Positions 20,440 to 31,485 of a stretch of DNA of 64,000 nucleotides are shown one piece after another. The stretch lies in contig KV425564.1 in the NCBI GenBank assembly GCA_001632425.1, positions 434,001 through 498,000 of the forward strand. Reading direction: 5' to 3'. A program made the translations under genes and the position numbers. The stretch is from Neolentinus lepideus HHB14362 ss-1. Its lineage: Eukaryota > Basidiomycota > Agaricomycetes > Gloeophyllales > Gloeophyllaceae. The notes beneath the pieces are model-generated. The model made no database searches and was not told the DNA's origin. It saw nothing but the letters and a program-made list of their open reading frames with translations. Every line of letters begins with the position of its first letter. Positions within the stretch are counted from its first letter, which is position 1.

Positions 20440-22026
20440 ATGGATATGTCATGGATGCCTGTACAGGGCAGACACCAAGTCGAAATTGGTGCGTCTCTGG
20501 GCCGTGCCCTGAGAGCTAGGAGAGGAGCAAGCAATCCCCCCAAACGAGGCGGAATCCCTGACCGCAACTTTCATTGCTGTCGATGTAAGTGGCGTATGTT
20601 GTGGTCCTTATCCTCTCGCAGCTAAACGTGTAAACGAGATAACTTCAAACCCGAATCCATCGACCTGACGAGACCGGGGACGATAGAAGTCAAGAAGGGT
20701 AGCGTTACCGTTGAACGCGGCAGTACATTGGTGAGCGACGCCACCACATAGGTTGTCATATCAAGGCTGAGATGTTGTCAGTCTGGGGAGAGTCATCTAT
20801 TCCAAGGATCCGAACAACCTGCGAAGGAGTTGGAGTGTGTGTTAATCTATGACGAGGAGCTGGGGGTGATTACCACATTGTATCATGAGATCGAGGCGTG
20901 CTAAATTCTTACAGCGTTTCACACTGGAGAAGCTTGACTCATTGGTGACATTGCATTATGACCGCCGCGTCACAGCTTCCGCTGGCGCATCCTACTCTTC
21001 CCGCAAGTGTTACACTTATCCTAATAGCACCTTGACTAACACCTAGTTCTTTTAGCCGCCGCTAGTACGCCATCAACATCCAAGGAGCCTCCACCACCAT
21101 TAGACCTAGAAGATGAAATAGAACGTGAACTACTCGGCACGGCCGACGCGGAAGGGGAAGCTGACCCAGAAGACGATCTAGAGCAAGCTTTATCTGCTGC
21201 TGTAGCTGCTAGCGACTCCAAACCGTCAAAGAAACCTCCGCCCAAGGAGGAAGAGGAGGAGGAGGAAGAGGGCGAAATCCCTTTATCAGCGCTCCTCGCC
21301 GACCCTCCGCAGAAGCCCTCACAACCTGCTTCCAAACCTCCTGCCGCTGCTGCTAGAGCTATGGTCCCTACTTCCAAACCCTCGGCACCCTCTCCTGCTT
21401 CTCATCCATACTTGCCGCCCAAACTAAAGCCAGCAGTTACGCCGAAATCAGCAGCCACGGGGAAAAGTAAGGGCAAGCGGGAACATCCATTAGACCCTCT
21501 TCCCGCTTCCCAAGATGAGGATGTCGAAGAAGAAGTCCTCGAATTTGGTCGCCCTGCGCGTCCGACCAAACGAGCGAAGGCTTCCCCCCCTGCGTCATTA
21601 CCCCTGAAGTCCGCCTCTGTACCTATTGTCTCACTGGCGCTACCGTCTTCTAATAGCGCAGTGAGCTTACCGCCTGCACCCACACCACCGGTACCTGCCA
21701 AAGTCACCCCAGTCTATTCTGACTCCGAGGAAGAGTGGGACGAAGTGGCGGCCCCTGCACCAGCTCCCGCTGCTACTCTTCCTTCTCCACCTGTTGAACC
21801 CGAAGTTGATGATTTCGAGGCAGCACTATTCGGCGATGAACTGGATACTGTCAAAGACGATAAGGAGGACGACATCGACTTCCTGGCAGCCGAGCTCGAG
21901 GCCGACTCTGGTGGTGGCGCCGGTGGTAGTGCAGCGAAGGCGCCCATGAGCTTGAATCAGTTTGCGGGTGGGATGTCGTTGGACGACGACGATTATTCGT
22001 CGACAGACGAGAGCGATGATGACTGA
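20440..22026 (+). CDS. eaf1: RNA polymerase II elongation factor of the EAF family
   Basis: EAF proteins bind ELL and stimulate RNA polymerase II elongation in the nucleus. The first exon starts MDMSWMPVQGRHQ and ends in FHCCR. Joining across an intron near 20587-20638 gives FHCCRYNFKPESID, the EAF signature. The next exons give FQGSEQPAKELECVLIYDEEL and FTLEKLDSLVTLHYDRR, matching the domain end (CVLI..G.F.LEKL). The C-terminal half (about 21.05-22.03 kb) is Pro/Ser/Glu-rich and ends in an acidic region (VDDFEAALFGDELD, DDIDFLAAELEADS, DDDDYSSTDESDDD) like the transactivation tails of this family. The last exon is long and uninterrupted. It is convergent with the ferritin-like gene. Confidence 0.88.
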
Positions 22027-22657
22027 TGGTGTTATGTTCTTGGCATCACGGCCTCGGATGGGATGGGAGGAGTTGTATTTTAGAGTCGCGTTATATTTTC
22101 CCCTTCGCTGCCGCTTCTTGATTAGATTCTCTAGTAGAGATCAAATGCAAGTGCCATCGGCTGTCTTGTCGATGGTTGCTGAACGTTAACAGACGCGTCT
22201 GACTCGAAGTTGTATATTCCCTGATGGCGATTTAGGCTCATATCTGATGCCTCGGGGAAAGGCCGTAAAGAAATTCGCGCATTGAACGCTTACCCTGGAA
22301 GACCGACAGCGAGCGTAGACGACTGGTTGCTCAAGCAAGCTTGAATTCAGCCAAGGAATAGTCAAGACCAAGAGACGACAACAATACTCCGTAACAATAA
22401 AACAGCAGAAACCTGAGACCTGATCAAAAGACAGCAACAAGGACAAGATTATACCTACGACCCCGCTGTATAGTAATTGCCTGATAGAAATGCATCATCA
22501 TCAAGGTAGAGTCCATCCCTCCTTGCAGAGTACGCTACAATAAAGGTCCATCGACAGCAAACCGAAACGAAACAAGTGTCCAAGCCGGAGCGACGCGACA
22601 AAGTGAAAGTGTCCGTTATGTACACCTACAGCAAAACCCAATCTGACCAACGATGAT
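22027..22657. other. Convergent 3' intergenic gap
   Basis: About 630 bp lie between the stop codons of the EAF and ferritin-like genes. AT-rich sequence near 22.09 kb and the CAATAAA-like text near 22.54 kb may belong to the 3' ends. No gene, RNA or repeat is seen. Confidence 0.45.
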
Positions 22658-24139
22658 TTAGTTCGTGAACCCGTTTACATTCGTGTGCCCATCGGGGGAG
22701 GGGCCTGAGTAGCTGTTTTGCCCACCAGGTGTCGAGTCTTGCACAACGGCGGCAGCAGCCCCACCCACCCCTGGAGTGGCAACGGCGTTCTGGGCGCTCG
22801 CACTCGAGATCAGAGAGCTCGCCTGGGCAGGAGAGATTGTCGTCGTACTCGTGCTGCTGGTGGGGGCTGCAGCTATAGATGCGGTGTCAGTGCTAGACGA
22901 GGCAGAGGCAGCTGCCGAGGAAACAGTAGTAGAAGCGGAGCTGACCGAGCTAGTGTTGGACCCGGAGCTGCTAGAACCGCTGTGTGCGAGTTGGCCGAGC
23001 GTCTGGGGCTGCGTGTCGATGAAGGCCATAGTGGGGCCGGCGACGACGTTGACGGTCGCGCGCTCGACAACGTTGGCGAGCAGGGGCTGCGTGTCGTTGG
23101 TGACGTAGATCGCGACAGGACCGTTGATGCCTGAGGGGACGACACACTGGCTGTAGGGAAGGGAGACGGAGAAGCTCATATCGCCGGTGAGCATTTGGCA
23201 GGAGAGTTTCTGCAGCAAATCCGCATATTAGTCTCTGGATACTCGGGGGTGATGTTGAGTGGACTCTTACGCTGGTGTCACTTGGGATCGCATGGGAGCT
23301 GAACATCAGGGACGTGCCCGGCGTAATGGAACCGGTGTTCGTGACGGTCAACGTGGGATTAGCTATCAGAATATTAGCAAACCATATTGCCTTCAAAATA
23401 CAGTCAACACACCGGCAACGCCGACATCGCATCCAGAGATGAAGGGGCCTGCGATGGCAAGGACTTCCGAGGGCGATAATGCAAGATCGAACGCATTGGG
23501 GATGGCGGTACCAGAACCGCTAAGGATGTTAAGAATAGTCTGGTGGCGAGCCTCAACTGTGAGGATAGTGGCTGCAGCAGTCAAGAGGGAAGCATCGTCG
23601 AGTAGATGGGCGGCACCGAGGTATGCTGCGACACCGACGTTCTCGACTACACGCGCGGTAGCAGCCATGATAGTAACATCAGTGAGTACGCTGGAGAAAT
23701 CAAAGCTGCAGCCGGAGATCGATGAAGAACCGAGGTCAATAATTTCTTCCTGTTGAGGAATAGTTAATAACTACGGGTATGGTGAAACATTTCGAGTGAG
23801 CGCACCTCGATAATCGTAGAGTGCGTAGTCTCATCAATGACGATGGTGGAGAACTGCTCGATGGCGACCTGGGCGTCTGAGAAGCCAGCTATCGTGAAGT
23901 CCACTTCTTGGAACTGTAGAAGCGCCTGGCTGTAGAACTGCGACTCCAATTGTTCCAAGACACCAGCAAATTCTGCAGAATCGTCCGTTGGCTTTTGACA
24001 CATATTTAGGATATCATCACTCACTCAGGACCAGCAAATCCGCCGCACTCGCTTGCCGCCTCATGTGCCTCATAGGTGCCGCTGAGACTAGAGCGGGGGC
24101 CACTAGGGCAAGGATGGATATAGATGAAGCGAAGTACAT
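22658..24139 (-). CDS. Secreted ferritin-like domain protein (Rds1 type)
   Basis: The ATG at 24137-24139 opens a signal peptide, MYFASSISILALVAPALVSA, followed by RRQASAADLLVL. Joining exon 1 (24025-24139) to exon 2 (23806-23972) gives LKFAGVLEQLESQFYSQAL, and then IVIDETTHSTIIEEEIIDLG across the next intron. The paired ExxE/ExxH-like helices are those of the fungal ferritin-like family that includes the stress protein Rds1. The helical domain runs on with LGAAHLLDDASLLTAAATILTVEARHQ. A beta-rich part (SLPYSQCVVPSGINGPVAIY) and a long Ser/Thr/Ala tail, likely O-glycosylated, follow. There is no clear GPI signal at the end. Metal binding is inferred from the fold only, and the role of the family is poorly known. 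Confidence 0.85.
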
Positions 24140-25039
24140 TTCTTTTGATACTGCCGGAGATCAGAGGCCTGCTGGATGGTTAAAGGAGAGGAAGCGTCTC
24201 AAGCAAATAAAAAGTGAAAGTAGTCCAGGGGCGCAGCCGGGCAGCCCAAAATACGAAGAGCCTGCAATCCACGTAGAACACTCAGCAAAAAACAAACAGA
24301 CAAAAGTGCTCGAGAACATACCTTAGGCTGAAGGGGGAAAAACGAAACAGACGAGGAGCCCGAAGAGGAGTGAAGAAAGAGCCCAAGGACTGCTATCCCC
24401 TTAATAGTAAACGCATGGGACCAAGGCACTGGATATGATCTGTTCGGCGACACCGGTTACAAGTACTACATCTCCATGGTGATGATTGCTTTTCCGGTAT
24501 TCCCATGCGATGTGATTGGCTGTAACTAACCTAACCAGAAGGACTCCCTCTCGTTGCCCTTAAATGGACCCGTAAAGCCATCAGTGGTTGCTATGGATGC
24601 TCTGGTGGAATTGTCGTGTGTTCAATAACGCCATTCGGTCCCGGCGATGGCGGTCTGAACTTTGCATAGTAGCAACTCTTCTGTTATGTGTCCACAGCCC
24701 CTAATATCATGATTGGATCATTCCTAGTCCCTGAAACTATCGGATAATCATTCAGTAGAAACAGCGACTTCAGCACACTTCCGAGGTACCCGCCAGCAAA
24801 GGCGTTTCTCAACTATGGACGAACACGGAAGACATATGGAACTGGCCCAACTTGGTCTCCATCAGGGTGTAAGGAATAGCTTCGCGAAGTCTTCTACCAA
24901 TCAAATAGTTCCCTGATGGTCTTCTTTCCGCCTATCGTTGCTCACAATAAAAGGTACCGGTGCCACTAACTGATCAACACATTAGGCCGGAGTGAATTAC
25001 ATAACAAAGTTGATTCGATAGCCGGTTACGATCCCACAT
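24140..25039. other. Intergenic region upstream of the ferritin-like gene
   Basis: This 900-bp gap separates the start of the ferritin-like gene from the stop of the carboxypeptidase, both on the minus strand. It should hold the ferritin-like promoter. I see no additional gene, RNA or repeat. Confidence 0.45.
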
Positions 25040-27183
25040 TCAGAGGCTTTTTCCCGCTAACCATCTTTGAACCATGACCAGCGATTCCGCCGGTTTATCA
25101 TGCGGGACGTAGAAACGCAAGAGCGTAGCACATCAGTACAACCGCACAACAGTATCAGAGGGGAAGTACTCATCATATGGCCCGCGCCCCGGATCGTCGC
25201 AAAGGTCAACCCACCCGCACTCTTCGTCTCCCCGACCTTCCCCCCACCAATCGTCCAGTCCCTCCACTTCGCCTCATTATACTCGTCCTTGCCCACCCAG
25301 TCCATTTTATCCACCCACAGCTTATTCGCCACCCAATTACACTGCCAATCATATGTCCCCGCATAGATCAGCATCCTCACCCCCCTATGCAGCAGGCCAG
25401 CGACATAGAACTCGGTCGGATGCGACCACTTATCCATGTGCGAGACAAAGAGCCGCCCCACGTCAGACGAGCACGCGGAGAAATTTCGCGGGGAGGTGAC
25501 ACCCAGTAGAGAGCGAGTAGAGGGGAGATCCAGGTAGGCTTTGATCGCGCTGTTTTCGAGGTAGCAGAGAGAGTCGCCCAGGCACATCTACGCTTGCACT
25601 GAGCTTTCATAGACTAGTTGGAAGTAAAAGAAAGCCACCTTTGAAATGTCGTAGACGTTGCGGCCTGCGAGATAGCACTTTCAACTGACTGATTAGGTTC
25701 AAATATAAGGAGAAGTGCTCACCGCTAGCCCAGTACCCGGTGCTAAGTTCATTGTCGCAGAACGCGACCGCGGCAGCGCAGTCAAGAGAATCGAAGTTGT
25801 TGCCACAATGCTTTTCCATCGCTTCAGTGCAACGAGGTAACTGCAACATAATATCAGATTTTCAGTACAAATAGTAGGAGAATTGCACATACAGCCATTT
25901 TCATTCTTACACACTGGCTAATCTTCTGGAATGGTACATCCAAGGCGGCCTTGCCACATTCAATCTCATACCGGCCTTCGTACATTCTATCGCGATGCTT
26001 ATCATGAACGGAGCTCTATTACAACGACTATATCGCTCACGTAGAGATGCCGGTATTCCCGTTACCGATCAGCACGCTCTTGAGGTTGATGATCGGGCGA
26101 CCTTCGACTGCTGCGAGTTTGTTTTGGTCGACGACTTGGCTAGCGAATACGGGTAGGTAGCGACCCTATCAATACAGAACTAAGTGGGGGAGGTTGGAGG
26201 GCTGGAGTGACACATAACTTACACCGTAAGATTCGCCAGACATGTGGAACGGCCGTCCAGCAAACTGACTGAACGTTTCGAAGAAGATGGAGATAAAGGC
26301 GTAGACGTTTTTTGCTGCGTCTTCGGTAGTTTCGATGGTTTCGCCATGGTCAGCATAAGAGAATCCAACGCCGACTCTGCAGCAAATTCAAGGTTGTCAG
26401 GGCAAGTCAGGGAAGAGTCAGGTTTATTGTATCACTTACGGCTGGTCCAGGAAGAATATATTCGCGTTATTATTCCATGAGTATGGGTTCCAGACTGTAC
26501 CATTTGACGACACATTTTTCATATCGATCTGGCATGGTCCTATGCAACACGAGATTCGATAGGCTCAGCTGAAAGGGCAGAGACGGTCATAGTCACGCGA
26601 CCAGATACCTAGTTCCATGAGCAGACCCATTGAAGATGAACATCCAGGGCCTTTGTGGTGCATCAGTTTAATTGATCCTCCTGAGCTCAACTCTGCGGGG
26701 TACTGACCTCCATTGATCCACATCATAACATCGTCTTGGAATGGTGCAACGTCTCAGTCATCCATCTATTTCTTCCACAAGCATATCATACCTTTGTCCC
26801 GATCATTACGACTTTCGAAGAAGTAGAAGAACAAATGTTTTGCGCCATAATCAACGTCCAAATACCCGGTATATACACTGCAATGACAGAATATTGACTC
26901 AAATCACGAGTGTCAGACATAGTACTGCTCACTTCACGGTAGGGTCACAGAAGTCACTCTTCTTCACCCGTACCTGATGGTACGGGAATCGCGGGTGACT
27001 CAAGATCGTATATTCATCCGAACCGACTGAGGACAGATGCAGGGTTGACACATTCAAGTTGGCCTCTACCGTTCCCGAGCCAGTAGACGCAATCCCGTCA
27101 TAGGACCCAGTCGAGAAAGCATGCTGAGCACTCGCCAGCACCCCCTGAAGAGGGCCCAGTCCAAGCACCTGCCTCAACAGCAT
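25040..27183 (-). CDS. Serine carboxypeptidase, CPY/S10 family
   Basis: S10 carboxypeptidases remove C-terminal residues in the vacuole or outside the cell. The ATG at 27181-27183 opens a hydrophobic leader (MLLRQVLGLGPLQGVLASA). Many small exons follow with family motifs in order: [50 protein letters not shown], then the nucleophile region HMSGESYGGRYLPVF, the Asp region LIYAGTYDWQCNWVANKLW and the His region RGAGHMVPHDKP. The triad is complete. The last junction is odd. VPHDKPAESLVMVQRWLAGK is reached only by removing an intron with AT..AC ends (25109-25173). Reading through it puts the frame off and loses the C-terminal helix. It shares a 210-bp divergent promoter with NOP58. Confidence 0.88.
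25109..25173 (-). other. Apparent U2-type AT-AC intron in the carboxypeptidase gene
   Basis: On the minus strand the intron begins ATGAGTACTT and ends GCGTTTCTAC, 65 nt in all, with a CTGAT branch-point-like motif (TACTGATG) about 25 nt before the 3' end. The exon before it ends in CAT ATG (His-Met). The exon after it begins GTC CCG CAT GAT (VPHD). Joined, they give GHMVPHDKP, the S10 His-box consensus. No AG dinucleotide lies between TACTTCC and the GTC that starts the next exon, so no GT-AG alternative restores the motif. The donor looks like the usual GTGAGT with the first G changed to A, not like the U12 donor ATATCC. Confidence 0.65.
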
Positions 27184-27393
27184 CGTAAGGAGTCGGAGCA
27201 ACAAGCAATGCTATTCTGAACGCGTCCTGTCTTATCATCGTGCATGGCAGCAGGAGATTGCAGTCCTCACAGGCATTTATAGACTTTTCCCACGCATACA
27301 AAAGTCGAAAAAATATCTTCACAAGTTTGTTGAGTGCTGATAGCGTCTGGCTTGCGTCCCCTCTGTTTTACTGGACGACACTGACTCGCGAAC
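27184..27393. promoter_or_regulatory. Divergent promoter, carboxypeptidase / NOP58
   Basis: Two start codons face away from each other across 210 bp, so the elements for both genes must overlap here or lie inside the 5' exons. I see no canonical TATA box for either gene. Confidence 0.5.
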
Positions 27394-29514
27394 ATGTTGG
27401 TACTATACGAGACGCCGCTGGGTTTCTGCTTGTTCAAGATTACGGACGCGGCGAAGATTACGAGTCCGGACTTGTGGGAGGAGTTCGAGACGCCAGAGAG
27501 GGCTAACAAACTGTGAGGAAACCTTTAAACTGTGGTACAGGAAGCTTTCGATAAACTGACCTTGTCCCTTTTGATGTGTGAAATGACAGCTTAAAACTGA
27601 AGGCCCTACACCGCTTCACGTCGACTGCGACTGCCGTAGAGGAAGTCACGGCCATCCAGGAGGGCAAGATCGGTAAGGGCCTCAAAAAGTTCCTGACGGA
27701 TGAGGTCATCGAGAAGGGCAAGGGTAAGGAGTCACTGTATGTCATTGAAAACAAGCTCGGTGTGTTAATTGGCACGACTTCAATTTGCGGCGAAGTGAAC
27801 TAATGCCTGCTATTATTTATCGGTGAATAGCCAGTTCAATAAAAAAGAAGCTCGGTATAACAGTGCACTCTGACAAGGAGTCCACCGACCTATATCGTGG
27901 TATCCGGAGTCAAATTGCTGCTTTGCTGGATGGATTGGACCCAAAGGACATGGCTATGATGAGCTTGGGTTTATCTCACTCATTATCACGGTGCGTAGCT
28001 TTGATCTAGATGTATTTTTCGGCCCTAAGTCGTCCTCCAGATTCAAGCTCAAGTTCTCCCCGGACAAGGTCGATACCATGGTAATTCAAGCAATCGCCCT
28101 TCTAGACGACTTGGATAAGGAGATCAACATCTATTCTATGCGAGTTAAGGTGTGTAAACTGGTGAAACTGGTGATACCTTGAACGTGATGACAAAATGGT
28201 TGACACCTTGTAGGAATGGTATGGCTGGCATTTTCCTGAGCTCGCGAAAATTATCACCGACAACCTTGCATATGCGAAAGTCGTTCGGCAAATGGGTATG
28301 TTCTGCTGTTGAACTTATTCAATATTTCTCATTCCTTGCGCTAGGTTTCCGGACAAATGCCGTATCAACAGACTTTGCCGCCATCCTGCCCGAAGACCTC
28401 GAGGCCACAATTAAGGCCGCCGCCGAAATCTCCATGGGCACAGAAATCTCAGACTCTGATATCAACCATATCCACTCATTATGCGACCAGGTCATTGCGA
28501 TTTCAGGCTACCGTACCCAGCTAGCGGAGTACCTCCGGAATCGCATGAATGCCATTGCACCGAACCTAACAGCATTGGTAGGCGAGCTCGTCGGAGCCCG
28601 GCTGATCAGCCATGCGGGTGGCTTGCTTAACCTTGCGAAGCATCCTGCTAGTACGGTGCAGATTCTCGGGGCTGAGAAGGCGCTTTTCCGGGCGTTGAAG
28701 ACCAAGCATGATACACCGAAATACGGTTTAATATACCACGTGAGTTTCTACTCAGGTTATCTATTGATGTCTCTTATTCCTTTGTCGTGCAGGCTTCTCT
28801 CATCGGCCAAGCGCCACCAAAATTGAAGGGCAAGATGGCCCGTATGGTTGCCACGAAGGCCGCCTTGTCAATACGTGTCGACGCGCTCACAGATGCGGAT
28901 GGCAAGTCCGAACCCGAGGCGCCCTCAATAGGTCTCGAGAACCGCGCGAAGCTCGAGTCGCGGCTACGGGCGCTCGAGCACTCTGGCGACCTGAGCGGGA
29001 TGCGCCGGTTCGGTGGCGAGGGCAAGAAGCAGGCGCGGTTTGAGATGACCGGCGAAGCGAAGACGTACAACACGGCGGCGGACGTGGTGGACCTCGTTCC
29101 CGCGCAGCGCGAGCCGATGGAGACGGCGGTGAAGGCGGTGCTGGATGTGAAGGAGGAGAAGCGGAGGGCGAAGGAGGAAAGAAGGGTGAAGAAAAAGGCG
29201 GCAAAGGAGGGGAAGGAGAAAGAAGTGGATGAGATAGAGGTGGGTGACGTGGAGAAGGAGAGCAAGAAGGACAAGAAGCGGAAGCGGGGGGGGAGTGAGG
29301 CGAATGGAATGGATGTCGAGAAGGTGACCTTTTTATTGGACCCATGTCTTTCGCTTGCATCTCACCACTGGGTTTCTAGGATGGTACGGAGGAGACCGAG
29401 GCTGAGCGGAAAGCTCGCAAAAAGGCTAAGAAGGCTGAAAAAGCTGCGGCTGCAGCTGCCGCGGAATCAGAAGAGTCGTCCAAGAAAAAGAAGAAGGAGA
29501 AGAAGGATTTATAG
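27394..29514 (+). CDS. NOP58: Nucleolar box C/D snoRNP protein NOP58
   Basis: Nop58 pairs with Nop56 as the core scaffold of box C/D snoRNPs, which guide rRNA 2'-O-methylation. The start at 27394 gives [18 protein letters not shown], then [20 protein letters not shown] and, across the second intron, [17 protein letters not shown]. The Nop domain is complete: [73 protein letters not shown] and KYGLIYHASLIGQ. The C-terminal tail is the expected Lys/Glu-rich stretch ending [10 protein letters not shown] and is split by one intron near 29322-29379. About seven introns are present. I looked in them for box C and D motifs and saw no convincing snoRNA. Confidence 0.93.
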
Positions 29515-29829
29515 ACGCTCTCTATCCGCTCTGTACTTGTTTTAGTGTATATTTATTTAATGCAAACTACCGTAAATCTTCTTCACCTCAACTACCGCGT
29601 ACGCGACGGATGCGTATCAGGTGATCGTGACTCCGCTCACTTCGTCCGAATTCTTCGCTAAGTCCGATCGTACGATTGTCATGGCCATGAGATTTTCAAC
29701 GTTCAGTACATACTCTGACAACATCCGGCGACGTTAGTGACAGCGGGAACGGCCTCTCGCTTCTGACGCGGTAGCTGGGATCAAGAACTTCAGCGACACT
29801 AAACCTTGCTCTCGAGACGGGATTGATTT
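29515..29829. other. NOP58-ERG27 intergenic gap
   Basis: This 315-bp gap separates two plus-strand genes and should hold the NOP58 3' end (AT-rich just after the stop) and the ERG27 promoter. No other element is seen. Confidence 0.45.
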
Positions 29830-31361
29830 ATGGAGGGACCTCGGCCTATAATTATAGTCACTGGCGCCAATAGGTATGTTTCAAGTTATGGAAACCTTAT
29901 GATCTTCACTAACAAGTGGATACGTTCGAAGTGGAATTGGCTTTGGCATCTGCCAGCGCCTCCTTCTACAACTCTCACAAACCGTTCCGCCCGATGCGCA
30001 CCCACAATTTCACCTATCTCCGAAGGTCGAACCGTTGGCCGTCAGCGAGGATGGCCTTATATATCCTGTCAAAGCCCTGACATTGGTCATGGCTTGCCGC
30101 AGCATGAAGAAGGCTGAAGTCGCCCGGACAGAGCTGCTTCATTTACTCGATACCGAAATTGAGAAACGAAAACGAAGGCGCGACTATGACGGTCACGCTG
30201 AAGTGTTTAGGAAGAACTTGCTCCTGGAGATCCGATATTTAGACCTGTCTAAGACAGCCAGTATACTGAAGTTTGGAGATGAGATTAATCAAAAGTATGC
30301 GGACAAATAGCTTGCAATCTGATGCACTTTTAACGACGTCGCCTATTGCAGCTATCCTTTTGTCTCGCATTTAATATGTAACGCAGGCGTCGTGGACCTC
30401 ATTGGACTTGTTTGGGGTACAGCTATCAAGGAAGTGCTGACGAGTCCACTGAAAGCTCTGACCGCACCGTCATTCTACAGGCAATCTGTCGGTCAAATGA
30501 GCGGCGATGGCTTAGGATGGGTTTGGCAGTGCAACGTATTCGGGCATTATATGCTGGTACGCATTTCATAATCTTCACCTTCCTAAAATTGACACCATCG
30601 ACAGTATCGGACGCTGCAAAGACAGCTGTCCTCTATCCCAGATTCCCTAAGACCTGCGCGCGTCATATGGACGTCCTCTTTAGAGGGCCACCGGAGTTCA
30701 CTAGACCTAGATGACTACCAGTTGCTCAGGACCGACCATTCGTATGAAGCGTCCAAGTACCAGGCAGAGCTCATTGGTATCCATCTGTCCCGTCAGACGG
30801 CAGCCGAGGGGAAAATAAGACATCTCGTTGTCCATCCTGGTGTCGTGCATACCAACGTATTCGCGGCTGCGTTAACATGGTTCACGGATACTTTGAAGAT
30901 CCTCGCATTCTATGTTGTGAGTGCAAGCTTTGAATATGAAGAGTAAATTAGTGGTGATGTGTGGACCTTCTTAGGCAAGAGCTTTGGGATCCCGAAACCA
31001 CCCTATCACACCTCTAAACGGCGCCATCTCAGCAGTGCACCTTTGCTTAGTATCACTCTCGGTAGTTCCACTCTACTTGGCCCGTCTCAGCACATCCTCA
31101 CCCAAACACAACGGTTCTGTATACCCTGATGACGACGGTAATGGGGCATCTCCAGGCTGTCTAGACCCACCAGTGAAGTTCGGATCCGAGACAGACCGGT
31201 GGGGGCACCCGGAAGTTGGGTTCCAGGAGATCAAGGGCTGGAGGGAGAATGAGGGCGACACAGCTATACTGGTGGAGCGATGCGAGAGACTATATAGAGG
31301 ATTCGTGGAAGCAGAGGGACGGACTTGGACTGAAACGCAGGGCTGTGGCTTGAAGATCTAG
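29830..31361 (+). CDS. ERG27: 3-ketosteroid reductase Erg27
   Basis: Erg27 is the NADPH-dependent 3-keto reductase of the C-4 demethylation step in ergosterol synthesis, at the ER and lipid droplets. Exon 1 (MEGPRPIIIVTGAN) joins exon 2 to give TGANSGIGFGICQRLL, the Rossmann motif. The later text shows ACRSMKKAEVARTELL, then across an intron HLICNAGVVDLIGLVWGTAI, QSVGQMSGDGLGWVWQCNVF and GHYMLYRTLQRQL. RVIWTSSLEGHRSS and HSYEASKYQAELIG (the YxxxK pair) follow, then LVVHPGVVHTNVF. The last exon starts after an intron near 30916-30975 and ends in a GCGLKI C-terminus. All catalytic residues are present and I see no break. Confidence 0.9.
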
Positions 31362-31485
31362 TCGGCGTACTTAGAGTATCTTACTGGGTTAATCTTGTAG
31401 CGATAATTAAAACAGCAGCCGCACGGCTTTCTTGCCCAAGACAGAAGGCTCCCTCCCTTTTTGACCGGCTACCAACAAACAAACA

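Noticed and set aside
27394..29514. Intronic snoRNAs in NOP58, a common host gene
   Set aside because: I read each intron for box C (RTGATGA) and box D (CTGA) near the ends and for H/ACA patterns. A TTGATGT-like word in intron 1 has no proper partner.
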